From assembly GCF_011044975.1 (NCBI RefSeq), contig NZ_JAAKZV010000011.1, positions 1 to 64,000 of the forward strand: a stretch of DNA of 64,000 nt, in the 5' to 3' direction. Shown in pieces: positions 24,911 to 33,496 of the stretch (position 1 is its first letter; the number at the start of each line of letters is the position of its first letter). This stretch comes from Streptomyces coryli (GTDB lineage: Bacteria > Actinomycetota > Actinomycetes > Streptomycetales > Streptomycetaceae). The notes below the pieces were generated by a model. That model was not told where the DNA came from and made no database searches. It was given only the letters and a program-made list of their open reading frames with translations. The translations under genes and the position numbers were made by a program.

Positions 24911-25924
24911 GTGAGCAAAACCGCGCTGATCACCGGCGTGACGGGGCAGGACGGGTCGTATCTCGCCGAGCTGCTGCTCGAAAAGGGCTACACCGTGCAC
25001 GGCCTGGTGCGCCGCTCCTCCTCGTTCAACAGCGAGCGCATAGACCACATCTACGAGGAGCCGCAGGAGCCGGGCCGCCACCTGATCCTGCACCACGCCG
25101 ACCTCGCCGACGGGGTCGCGCTGGTGAACCTGCTGCGCGACATCCAGCCCGACGAGGTCTACAACCTCGGCGCCCAGTCGCATGTCCGCGTCTCCTTCGA
25201 CGCACCCCTCTATACGGGCGACGTCACCGGGCTCGGCTCGATCCGGCTGCTGGAGGCGATCCGGGCCAGCGGCGTGGACACCCGCATCTACCAGGCCTCG
25301 TCCTCGGAGATGTTCGGCGCCGCCCCGCCGCCGCAGAACGAGAAGACGCCCTTCCACCCGCGCAGCCCGTACGGCTGCGCCAAGGTCTTCGCGTACTGGG
25401 CGACGGTCAACTACCGCGAGGCGTACGGCCTGTACGCCGCCAACGGGATCCTCTTCAACCACGAGTCCCCGCGCCGCGGCGAGACCTTCGTGACCCGGAA
25501 GATCACCCGCGCGGTGGCCCGGATCAAGGCGGGCCTGCAGGACCGCCTCTACCTCGGCAACCTCGACGCCGTCCGCGACTGGGGCTACGCCCCCGAGTAC
25601 GTCGAGGCGATGTGGCGGATGCTGCAGTGCGACGAACCGGACGACTACGTCGTGGCCACCGGCCGCGCCGCCACCGTCCGCGACTTCCTCCAGGAGGCGT
25701 TCAACCACGCCGGCCTGGACTGGGCGGAGCATGTGCGCTTCGACCCGAAGTACGAGCGGCCCAGCGAGGTCGACGCGCTCATCGGGGACGCGTCCAAGGC
25801 CGAGGAGCAGCTGGGGTTCAAGCCGCTGGTCGGCTGGCAGGAGCTGGCCCAGATCATGGTCGACGCCGACATCTCCGCGCTCGACGCGGAGCTGGCCGGG
25901 GCGACCGTGCGGATCGACAGATGA
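24911..25924 (+). CDS. gmd: GDP-mannose 4,6-dehydratase
   Basis: A 337-residue extended SDR with the hallmark start [21 protein letters not shown], a [15 protein letters not shown] segment, catalytic SSSEMFG and YGCAK. It dehydrates GDP-D-mannose to the 4-keto-6-deoxy intermediate used by the divergent GDP-fucose synthase. The GTG start has AGGGAGA 7 nt upstream in an unusually AT-rich 45-bp promoter region. The pair implies fucose or a related 6-deoxyhexose in the polysaccharide. Confidence 0.95.
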   Translation: MSKTALITGVTGQDGSYLAELLLEKGYTVHGLVRRSSSFNSERIDHIYEEPQEPGRHLILHHADLADGVALVNLLRDIQPDEVYNLGAQSHVRVSFDAPLYTGDVTGLGSIRLLEAIRASGVDTRIYQASSSEMFGAAPPPQNEKTPFHPRSPYGCAKVFAYWATVNYREAYGLYAANGILFNHESPRRGETFVTRKITRAVARIKAGLQDRLYLGNLDAVRDWGYAPEYVEAMWRMLQCDEPDDYVVATGRAATVRDFLQEAFNHAGLDWAEHVRFDPKYERPSEVDALIGDASKAEEQLGFKPLVGWQELAQIMVDADISALDAELAGATVRIDR

Positions 25925-25947
25925 CAAGCCAGGGGGGACACACCCGC

Positions 25948-28041
25948 ATGTTCAGACGTAAGAGGCCGGCGGCCCTGGCGGCCGCGTTCGCCATGACGGC
26001 CGCCGCGCTCACCGGGCTCGCCGGGAGCGGCGCCGCGACCGCGCTGACGCCGCCGGTCGCGATGACCGCCGACGACCTGCCGACCTGGCAGACCAACGGC
26101 GTGGTGTGGACGCTCGCCGAATCGAATGGCACGGTCTTCGCCGGCGGCACCTTCTCGGCGGTACGGCCGCCCGGGTCGCCCGCCGGATCGAACGAGCAGC
26201 AGGCGCTCAACTTCGTCGCCCTGGACGCGGCGACGGGCGAGCCGACCGGCTGCAAGCTCAACTTCACCATCGGCTCAGGCACCGCGACCGTACGGGCCCT
26301 GGCAGTCTCGCCCGACGGCTCGACGCTCTACGCGGGCGGCGACTTCGGGGCGGTCAACGGCGTCTCCCGGAGCCGGGTGGCCGCGATCGACATCGCCAGC
26401 TGCTCGGTGAAGACCGGCTTCAACGCCGGGTCCGTCAGCGCCCGGGTGCATGGCCTGAGCGTGGCGAGCGGGCGGCTCTATCTGGCGGGCGACTTCAACA
26501 CGGTCGCCGGGCAGACCCGCAATAAGTTCGCCGCGGTCGACGCCTCCACCGGCGCGCTGTCGTCCTGGTCCGCCAATGCCGGTACGGACCGCGCGGGCCG
26601 GGCGATCGAGGAGACCCCGGACGGGCAGCACGTCGTCCTCGGCGGCGACTTCTCCGAGCTCAACGGCGCGCCCGCGCAGTCCCTGGCCGTCGTACGGGCC
26701 GACAACGGCGACACCGTCAAGGCGTACAAGCCGGTCGACAACAACTGGAACCGCCCCGGCGAGATGCGCAGGACCTCGACGGTGAAGGACCTGCACGTCG
26801 ACTCCACCGGCATCTACACCGGCAACGAGGGCACCGGCGGCGGCGTCTTCGACGGCCGCCTCGCCATGAACCTCGGCGACTTCTCCGAGCGCTGGCGCGA
26901 CACCTGCCTGGGCGCGACCCAGGCCGTGATCGCGTACAAGGAGGTGCTGTACTCCTCCTCGCACGCGCACAACTGCGCCTCCGAGGGGCAGTTCAGCGAG
27001 CTCAACGAGCGGCAGCACCTGCTCGGCGAGTCGATCAACACCGACCGGCCGCTGCTGTCCTGGTTCCCGGACACCGACGACGGGCCCTCCGGCACCGAGC
27101 AGATCGGGCCGCGGGCGATGGCGGTGTCGTCGAAGGACGGCAAGGACTTCATGTGGGTCGGCGGCGAGTTCACGCGCATCGCGTCGAACGGCAACAAGCT
27201 GCAGCAGGGCCTGGTGCGCTTCGCCAACACCCCGGACACCCGCGCCCCGGCGGCGGCCCCGGACGAGGTGACCGCGGCGAATGTCACCGGCGGCGTGCAG
27301 CTGAAGTGGCGGACCGGCTGGGACCGCGACGACAGCAGGCTGACGTACACGATCTACCGGAACGGCACCGCGCTGGCGGACAAGCCGACGCTGGACTCGA
27401 AGTTCTGGACGCGCCCGCAGGGCTCGTTCACGGACGGCAGCACGCAGCCCGGCACCACGTACACGTATCAGATCGCGGCGAGCGATCCGGAAGGCAATAC
27501 CGCCAGGTCGGAGACGGTCTCGGTCACCACGCCCGGCACCCCGACCGAGACCACGATCGAGCGGACGGCGACCGCGGACGCGTACGTGAACGGCGCGGCC
27601 ACGGGTGACAACTACGGCACCCACCAGCAGCTGTTCGTCCGCGGCAGCTCCCCGTATCTGAGCTATCTGCGGTTCTCGCTGCCCCAGGCGCCGAGCGGCA
27701 TGGTGCTCAAGAGCGCGAAGCTCACGGTGCGTACGACCTCGGACGCCACCGCAGGGACGCCGGACGACATCAGCGTGCAGCCGGTGACCGGGAGCTGGGA
27801 GGAGGCCGCGGTGACGTACGCGAACCGGCCGGCGCTCGGGTCCGGGACGCTCGGGACGGTCGCCGGGCCCACGGAGCTCAACACCGACTATGCGGCGGAC
27901 CTTTCGACGTCTTCGCTGTCGGGTGCGCTCGGCGGTGACTACGACGTGGCGCTGACGTCGGCGGGCTCGGACGCGGTGCGGTTCTGGTCGCGGGAGACCT
28001 CGAACGATCCGAAGCTCACGCTCACCTTCGGGACGCCCTGA
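25948..28041 (+). CDS. secreted propeller-like/FN3/DNRLRE-domain protein
   Basis: A 697-residue secreted protein of unknown function. A signal peptide (about residues 1-31) is followed by about 390 residues of repeated FAGGTF, YAGGDF and YLAGDF-like units, suggesting a beta-propeller. A fibronectin type III domain (about residues 430-530) and a C-terminal DNRLRE domain (about residues 535-697, ATADAYVNGAATGDNYG...YLSYLRFSLP) follow. AGGGGGGA 9 nt before the ATG at 25948 fixes the start over an ATG at 25921. It is embedded in the polysaccharide cluster and coupled to the next gene (TGATG), so it may bind or anchor the polymer at the cell surface. That role is inferred. Confidence 0.8.
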   Translation: MFRRKRPAALAAAFAMTAAALTGLAGSGAATALTPPVAMTADDLPTWQTNGVVWTLAESNGTVFAGGTFSAVRPPGSPAGSNEQQALNFVALDAATGEPTGCKLNFTIGSGTATVRALAVSPDGSTLYAGGDFGAVNGVSRSRVAAIDIASCSVKTGFNAGSVSARVHGLSVASGRLYLAGDFNTVAGQTRNKFAAVDASTGALSSWSANAGTDRAGRAIEETPDGQHVVLGGDFSELNGAPAQSLAVVRADNGDTVKAYKPVDNNWNRPGEMRRTSTVKDLHVDSTGIYTGNEGTGGGVFDGRLAMNLGDFSERWRDTCLGATQAVIAYKEVLYSSSHAHNCASEGQFSELNERQHLLGESINTDRPLLSWFPDTDDGPSGTEQIGPRAMAVSSKDGKDFMWVGGEFTRIASNGNKLQQGLVRFANTPDTRAPAAAPDEVTAANVTGGVQLKWRTGWDRDDSRLTYTIYRNGTALADKPTLDSKFWTRPQGSFTDGSTQPGTTYTYQIAASDPEGNTARSETVSVTTPGTPTETTIERTATADAYVNGAATGDNYGTHQQLFVRGSSPYLSYLRFSLPQAPSGMVLKSAKLTVRTTSDATAGTPDDISVQPVTGSWEEAAVTYANRPALGSGTLGTVAGPTELNTDYAADLSTSSLSGALGGDYDVALTSAGSDAVRFWSRETSNDPKLTLTFGTP

Positions 28042-28454
28042 TGCGTACGCGAATCGCCGCGGCCGCGCTGCTCGGGGCGCTGCTGATGACGGGGTGCGCG
28101 GGCGGCTCCGGCGACGGCAAGGGCGGGGCGGCGGGCACACCGTCCTCCGCCCGGCCGGCCGGGCCCGCGCCCTCGCCGTCCGACGGCGGACCGACCGAGA
28201 AGGCGCCCGAGTCGAAGCTGAAGCCCGCCACCGGGTCGTTCTCCAAGAAGGAGAAGCAGTACCTGGTGGGCAAGGTGCCCAAGGGCGTGGACCCAGCCGC
28301 GATCCTGCAGGCCGGGCAGGACGCCTGCGACCGGATCGGCGAGGTCGCGAAGGTGGACGAGAAGGCGGCGCGGAGCGCCATCCGTACCGGCGAGATCGCC
28401 AATGCCGAGGACGCGATCCGCACGCTCTGCCCCACGTACAAGGAACTGCTATGA
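28041..28454 (+). CDS. small lipoprotein of unknown function
   Basis: A 137-residue protein with a signal peptide and lipobox (LMTGC, Cys19). A Gly/Pro/Ser-rich linker is followed by a charged C-terminal half with two cysteines (QDACDRIGE and RTLCPTY), which may form a disulfide. Its start overlaps the previous stop (TGATG) and its end overlaps the glycosyltransferase start (ATGA), so it is translated as part of the polysaccharide operon. I recognise no family. Confidence 0.8.
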   Translation: MRTRIAAAALLGALLMTGCAGGSGDGKGGAAGTPSSARPAGPAPSPSDGGPTEKAPESKLKPATGSFSKKEKQYLVGKVPKGVDPAAILQAGQDACDRIGEVAKVDEKAARSAIRTGEIANAEDAIRTLCPTYKELL

Positions 28455-29287
28455 GCAAACTGCCCATCGTCGTCGCGATCCCGACCAAGAACGAGGCCGC
28501 GAACATCGTGACGACGGTGCGGTCCGTCATCGACCACGTCGAAGCCGTCGTCGTGGTCGACTCGGACAGCACCGACGACACCCAGAAGCTGGCCGCCGCG
28601 GAAGGCGCCGAGGTCGTCCCGTATGAATGGGACGGCAAGTACCCGAAGAAGAAGCAGTGGTGCCTCGACCATGTCCGTGCGGACATCCCATGGCTGCTCT
28701 TCCTCGACGGGGACGAGACGCCGAGCGCCGAGCTGCTCGCCGAACTGCACCGGATCTTCGGGCAGCCGGGCCGCGAGGTCGCGGTGGCGGCCTTCGACAT
28801 CCCGCTCGGGTACTGGTTCGCCGGGCGGCGGCTCAAGAACGGCTACACCATCGTGAAGCGGGCGCTGATGCACCGCGGGCGCTGCCGTTTCCCCGAGCTC
28901 GGGGACCTCGACGCGCCCGGCATGGGCGAGCAGGAGGGGCACTACCAGCCGATCGCGGACGGGCGGGTGGTGCGGCTCTCGGCGCCGATCGAGCACGAGG
29001 ATCTGGATCCGGTACGGACCTGGTTCGACCGGCACAACCGGTACTCGGACTGGGAGGCGTGGCTGGAGCACCACCCGGAGGTCCGGGAGGAGATCCGGGT
29101 GGCCAAGACCCGGCAGGGCCAGCTGTTCCACAAAGCCCCGTTCAAGCCGCTGGTGTCCTTTGCGTACGCCTACGTGCTCAAACGGGGCTTCCTGGACGGG
29201 CGCGCGGGTCTTGATTACGCGCTCGCCATGTCCTTCTACCGGTGGCAGATCGGGCTGAAGACGCGGGAGGGTCCTCAGGCCGGCTGA
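28451..29287 (+). CDS. family-2 glycosyltransferase (WaaE-like)
   Basis: A 278-residue GT-A glycosyltransferase. The N-terminal VVAIPTKNEAANI motif and VVVDSDSTDDT precede the metal-binding LFLDGDETPS (about residues 74-83). The WDGKYPKKKQW segment resembles lipopolysaccharide-core enzymes of the WaaE/KdtX group. It adds a sugar to the growing lipid-linked repeat unit on the cytoplasmic face; donor and acceptor are unknown. Its ATG overlaps the lipoprotein stop (ATGA), and its 3' end overlaps the convergent GT4 gene by 13 bp. Confidence 0.88.
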   Translation: MSKLPIVVAIPTKNEAANIVTTVRSVIDHVEAVVVVDSDSTDDTQKLAAAEGAEVVPYEWDGKYPKKKQWCLDHVRADIPWLLFLDGDETPSAELLAELHRIFGQPGREVAVAAFDIPLGYWFAGRRLKNGYTIVKRALMHRGRCRFPELGDLDAPGMGEQEGHYQPIADGRVVRLSAPIEHEDLDPVRTWFDRHNRYSDWEAWLEHHPEVREEIRVAKTRQGQLFHKAPFKPLVSFAYAYVLKRGFLDGRAGLDYALAMSFYRWQIGLKTREGPQAG

Positions 29288-30432
29288 CCGGCCACCCGCT
29301 CATAGACCCCGATCAGGTCCTGCACCACCGCGTCGATCGTGAACCGGTCCTGCACCAGCTGCCAGGCCGCCTGCGAGGCCCGCTCGTTGGCGGCCGGCTC
29401 CAGCAGCCGCAGGATGCCGTCCGCGACCAGCGCGGTGTTGTCCACGGACCGGTCGGGGTCGCTTTCCGTGACCACCCCCGCGCCGTACTCGGCGATGTCC
29501 GGGGCCTGGCCGCAGAAGCGGGTGACGACGACCGGGACGCCGACCGACATCGACTCCAGCACGGAGACCGGGAACGGCTCGTAGGTGGCCGGGAGGACGT
29601 ACACGTCCGCGGTCCTGAGGAAGTCGGTGACCTCGTCCCGGGCCACGGACCCGACATAGCTCACCGCGTCCCCGACGCCGAGCTCGCGGGCGAGCTCCAT
29701 CATCGGCCCGGCGAGGGCGCCGGTGTCGGGTCCTGCCAGGATGAAGCGGGCGTCCGGGTGCTCCTTGCGCACCAGCGGGATCGCGCGGATGAACTCCTCC
29801 GGGCGCTTGCGCTCCTGCACCCGCGCCATGAAGACCACCGTCGGCGGCCCGTCGGTGCGCTGCGGGCGGCGGTCCTGCGGCGGGACGCCGTTGACGAGGC
29901 GGTGCGCGCCCGGGAGCGGGGTGTCCGGGATGACGGCCTGGATGTCGTCCCGCTCCACCTCGGTGAGATAGAGCACGCCGTCGGCTTTACGGAGCGCCCG
30001 CTTGAGGCCGAGCATGTCGACGATCCGCGCGACCTGCTTCTCCGTCGTATCGATCATGCCGTGCGTCTGCAGCACCACCGGCACGCCGGCCTGCTGGGCG
30101 ATCAGCGCGAACGGCAGCGTGATCAGGTCGCGCATCAGGTGCACGTGCACCACGTCGGCGCCCTTGACCAGCCGCCGGGCGCGGGCCAGCAGCGCCGGTG
30201 ACGTAATGCCGCTGACCTCGAAGCGCGGCAGCACATGGCGTGCTTGGTGCAGCCAGGCCGGTACGCCCTCGATGTCGCGCGGCAGCGGCCCGTCGTAGCC
30301 GTCGCCGAGCGTGGCGATACGGGCGTCGACGCCGCGGGACCTGAGGCCCTTGGACAGATTGACCGCCACCTGCGTCGGCCCGCCGAAGGCATTGTCCGGC
30401 GTGTGCAGTGTGACGGCATGCAGAACTCGCAC
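29275..30432 (-). CDS. family-4 glycosyltransferase
   Basis: A 385-residue retaining GT-B enzyme. The N-terminal acceptor domain starts MRVLHAVTLHTPDNAFGGPTQ, and the C-terminal nucleotide-sugar domain has PPTVVFMARVQERKRPEEF and the E-x7-E region (YEPFPVSVLESMSVGVPVV). It starts at a GTG behind a GGGGAGGGG tract. It is divergent from the Wzy-like gene and overlaps the GT2 gene tail-to-tail by 13 bp. Confidence 0.9.
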   Translation of the reverse strand: MRVLHAVTLHTPDNAFGGPTQVAVNLSKGLRSRGVDARIATLGDGYDGPLPRDIEGVPAWLHQARHVLPRFEVSGITSPALLARARRLVKGADVVHVHLMRDLITLPFALIAQQAGVPVVLQTHGMIDTTEKQVARIVDMLGLKRALRKADGVLYLTEVERDDIQAVIPDTPLPGAHRLVNGVPPQDRRPQRTDGPPTVVFMARVQERKRPEEFIRAIPLVRKEHPDARFILAGPDTGALAGPMMELARELGVGDAVSYVGSVARDEVTDFLRTADVYVLPATYEPFPVSVLESMSVGVPVVVTRFCGQAPDIAEYGAGVVTESDPDRSVDNTALVADGILRLLEPAANERASQAAWQLVQDRFTIDAVVQDLIGVYERVAGQPA

Positions 30433-30570
30433 GATTGAGGTCCCCTCCCCGCGGACGCCCCCCGGCGCCCGTACTTTCGCAAACCTGATCCTACCGGGCG
30501 TACAACCCCGGGCCTACCCGAAGTGTCTTGTGTGGTGCAGGCTTTGAGCTGGGAAATCGGGGGGAGAGGC

Positions 30571-32148
30571 ATGGCGGGGCACAACCGGCGCGCGGGCGAG
30601 AGCCTGGTGGAGCAGACCGTCCAGATGCGCAGGGCGCCGCTGGCGGCCGCTGCCGCGCGGCCGGCGCCGGCGGGCGGCAGGAAGCCGCTGCCGCCGCTCG
30701 AGATCCCGCTGCGGCCCGCGCCGCGGGCGCTGCTGTCCAGGGCGCTGTCGGTGCCGCTGGTGGTGGCGCTGGTCGGGCTGCTGCCGGCCGGGGTGGCGGG
30801 GCTCGCGCAGCCCGGGGTGCGGGACGCGACGTTCTGGCTGCAGCTGGCGGTCACCTGTTACGCGGGCGCCCGGCTGGCGGCGATGGTGCTGACCGCGCGG
30901 CGGCGGCTGATCCAGGGGACGTTCTGGCTGTTCGGGTACGTGGCGATGGGCGTCGCGCCGCTCGCGCAGATCGTGCTGGGGCAGACGCCGACGCCGCTGA
31001 TGGGCGCGCGCGGCGACTTCACGCTCGCGGTGGCACTGGTGCTGCTCGGCTTCGTCGCCTTCGACCTGGGGACGCTGCTGGCGCGGCACCGGCCCGCGGC
31101 GCGCGGGGCGCGGGTGCGGCGGCCGGCTCTGGTGAGCCGGCCGCGGCTGTACGTGCTGGTGGTGGTCGCGTACGTCGGCAGCGCGGCGCTGATCGCGTCC
31201 TTCGGCGGGCCGGGCCCCTTCTTCGACAGCCGGCAGGCGATCAGCGACGAGCTGACCGCGGGCGGCGCCGCCACCTCGCAGGTCGGGTCCGCCTTCCTGC
31301 GCGGCTTCGGCACGGTGCCGGCGCTGCTGGCGCTGCTGATGCTGACCCGGTGGATGGTGCTGTCGCGGCGGGCCCGGCGCAATCCGCGGGTGCTGCTGCC
31401 GTGGGTAGGGCTCGTGCTGGTCAACTGCATCGTGAACAACCCGGTCTCGAACCCGCGCTACTGGTTCCTGACCGTGCTCTTCGCGCTGCTGTTCACCGTC
31501 TTCCCGCGCAGCCCCGCGGTCTATCGCGCGGCGCTCGCGGGCGGGGTGGCGGCGGCGGTGCTGCTGTTCCCGTTCGCCGACAAGTTCCGCTACGACGCGG
31601 ACGGGCGGTCGGCGCAGGCCGAGTCGTCGTCGGTGCTGGAGCCGCTGGTGCTGAAGGACTACGACCAGACGGTGATGTTCGCCAACACCATCTCGTACGT
31701 GGAGGCGGGCCAGGGGCAGGGCCGCGGCCACACGCTGGGGCGGCAGTTCGCCTCGTCGACGTTCTTCTTCGTCCCACGCTCGGTGTGGCCCGACAAGCAG
31801 CTGGACTCGGGCGTGAAGGTCGGCCAGTGGATGGGCATGTCGAACGTCAACCTGTCCTCACCGCTCTGGGCCGAACTGTGGCTGGACTTCGGCCCGGTGG
31901 GGATGGCGGCGGGACTGATGGCGGTGGGGTACGCGGCAGCGCGGACGGACCGGCGCTTCGCGCGCTCCGGACATGTGTCACGGGACCCGGGGTCGGTGCT
32001 GGCGACGGTGGTGCCGGCGGTGGCGGGCTACTCCTTCATCCTGCTGCGCGGCCCGCTGCTGCAGGCGACGGGGCGGATCGGGATCGCGGTGCTGTGCCTG
32101 GCGCTGGTCACGACTTTCCGGTCCGACGAGCGGAAACTGCTGCGCTGA
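30571..32148 (+). CDS. Wzy/O-antigen-polymerase-like membrane protein
   Basis: A 525-residue polytopic membrane protein with a long basic/proline-rich cytosolic N-terminus (about 70 residues) and about ten hydrophobic segments, plus a large extracytoplasmic loop (about residues 330-430) containing a conserved-looking VPRSVWPDKQLDSG stretch. This layout fits an oligosaccharide-repeat polymerase. GGGGGGAGAGG directly precedes the ATG at 30571; a start at 30523 is possible but lacks a site. Its last 41 bp overlap the convergent Wzx-like gene. Confidence 0.78.
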   Translation: MAGHNRRAGESLVEQTVQMRRAPLAAAAARPAPAGGRKPLPPLEIPLRPAPRALLSRALSVPLVVALVGLLPAGVAGLAQPGVRDATFWLQLAVTCYAGARLAAMVLTARRRLIQGTFWLFGYVAMGVAPLAQIVLGQTPTPLMGARGDFTLAVALVLLGFVAFDLGTLLARHRPAARGARVRRPALVSRPRLYVLVVVAYVGSAALIASFGGPGPFFDSRQAISDELTAGGAATSQVGSAFLRGFGTVPALLALLMLTRWMVLSRRARRNPRVLLPWVGLVLVNCIVNNPVSNPRYWFLTVLFALLFTVFPRSPAVYRAALAGGVAAAVLLFPFADKFRYDADGRSAQAESSSVLEPLVLKDYDQTVMFANTISYVEAGQGQGRGHTLGRQFASSTFFFVPRSVWPDKQLDSGVKVGQWMGMSNVNLSSPLWAELWLDFGPVGMAAGLMAVGYAAARTDRRFARSGHVSRDPGSVLATVVPAVAGYSFILLRGPLLQATGRIGIAVLCLALVTTFRSDERKLLR

Positions 32149-33496
32149 CGCCGCCGACGGCGCCTTCGGCGCCGGGGGTTTCGGGGCCGGTGTCGTCGGC
32201 GTCGTCGCCACTCGCCCCGGCCGCCTCGCGCGCCGCCTCCTCGCGCCGTACGGCGGTGATCCGCAGCCACAGCGCCGCCGCCTTCATCGCGGAGCCCGCT
32301 GCCAGGCCCCATGCCGCACCCTTCACCCCACCGAGCGCGTAGCCGCCGAGCATCGCGGCGACGGCGAGCAGCGAGAAGACGATCTGGATCGGCATCGTCG
32401 CCTTCGGCCGCAGCACCCGCAAGGTGAGCAACGCGCTGGTGCCGAGCGCGATGGCCGCGTACTGGGTGCCGGTGGCGGGCAGCAGCGCGGACGCGGTGGC
32501 CCAGGTGTCGCCGAGTATCTCCCGGCCGAGGCGGTCGGGCAGCAGGGCAAGCGTGGTGGCCCACGCACCGGCGACGCCCGCCAGCACGACGGCCAGCACC
32601 GCGCCCGTACGCACCTTCCGCCGCACCCCGCCGACCCGTCCGAGCAGTGGCGGCCCGAAGCCGGTGGCGGAGTTGTAGAGCACATTCATCGGCCCGAAGA
32701 GCGTGGTCGCCCCGCGCAACGCCCCGACCGCCAACTGGCTGGCGACCAGCCCGAGCCCGAGCACGGCGATCTGGCTGGAGCCATTCCCGACTGCGAACTC
32801 GACGACGAACCGACGACCGAGATGGTCACGGCGGAGATACGAGCGCCAGCCGAGACTGGGGACGGGGGTGGGGGCGGAGGCGCGATTGGCGCCTCGCAGC
32901 CGCCTGGCGAGCAGCGCCCCGGCAAGGGCGAGCGCGGGCAGCGCGGACAGCCCCCACACCGCGACCAGCCGCGCCGCACTGCTCCCGTCCGGCTGCACCG
33001 CGAGCGCAGGGAGCACCGCGGCCAACCGCAACGCGTCGCCCGCCAGGGCGTAATGCGGCAGCTGCAGCGTCGAGAAGCAGTACCGCAGCACGTCCTGCAC
33101 CAGCACCACGGGCAGCACGAGGCCGAGCGCGGTCAGCCCGGCCGCGACCTCCCCGGGCACGAAGGCGAGCACCGCGGCCGCCGCGCCACCGACCACGGTC
33201 GCGGCGAGCGCCGTGAAGCCCACGGCCCCACGACAGGCCGCCATCCGCTCCGCACCGCGCCGCAGCACGAGCGCCTGCCCCACGTAACTGGTCTCGACCC
33301 CGAGCAGAAGCGTGAACACCACGTAGACGACCGAGAACACCGCGAAATCGCGCACCGTCGACAGCCGCGCCGCCATCACCAACACCGCGATGTTGGTAAG
33401 CGCCGCCACCCCCTGATCAGCCACCGACGACAGCACGGCCCACCGCGCCCGCAACGCGCCCCCGTCCCCTCCCCCCGCCGCAGGCGACTCGCTCAC
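32108..33496 (-). CDS. Wzx-like polysaccharide flippase (MOP superfamily)
   Basis: A 462-residue membrane protein with about 12-14 hydrophobic segments, similar in layout to polysaccharide exporters that flip lipid-linked repeat units. Its GTG start overlaps the stop of the chain-length gene (GTGA), so both are in the minus-strand operon running from 36620. Its 3' end overlaps the Wzy-like gene by 41 bp. The family call rests on topology and context. Confidence 0.78.
   Translation of the reverse strand: MSESPAAGGGDGGALRARWAVLSSVADQGVAALTNIAVLVMAARLSTVRDFAVFSVVYVVFTLLLGVETSYVGQALVLRRGAERMAACRGAVGFTALAATVVGGAAAAVLAFVPGEVAAGLTALGLVLPVVLVQDVLRYCFSTLQLPHYALAGDALRLAAVLPALAVQPDGSSAARLVAVWGLSALPALALAGALLARRLRGANRASAPTPVPSLGWRSYLRRDHLGRRFVVEFAVGNGSSQIAVLGLGLVASQLAVGALRGATTLFGPMNVLYNSATGFGPPLLGRVGGVRRKVRTGAVLAVVLAGVAGAWATTLALLPDRLGREILGDTWATASALLPATGTQYAAIALGTSALLTLRVLRPKATMPIQIVFSLLAVAAMLGGYALGGVKGAAWGLAAGSAMKAAALWLRITAVRREEAAREAAGASGDDADDTGPETPGAEGAVGGVSAAVSARRTGKS

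Noticed and set aside
26275-28836. 853-codon minus-strand open frame opposite the DNRLRE protein
   Set aside because: Composition is Arg/Ala/Val-rich antisense noise; the plus strand encodes coherent domains with a ribosome site.
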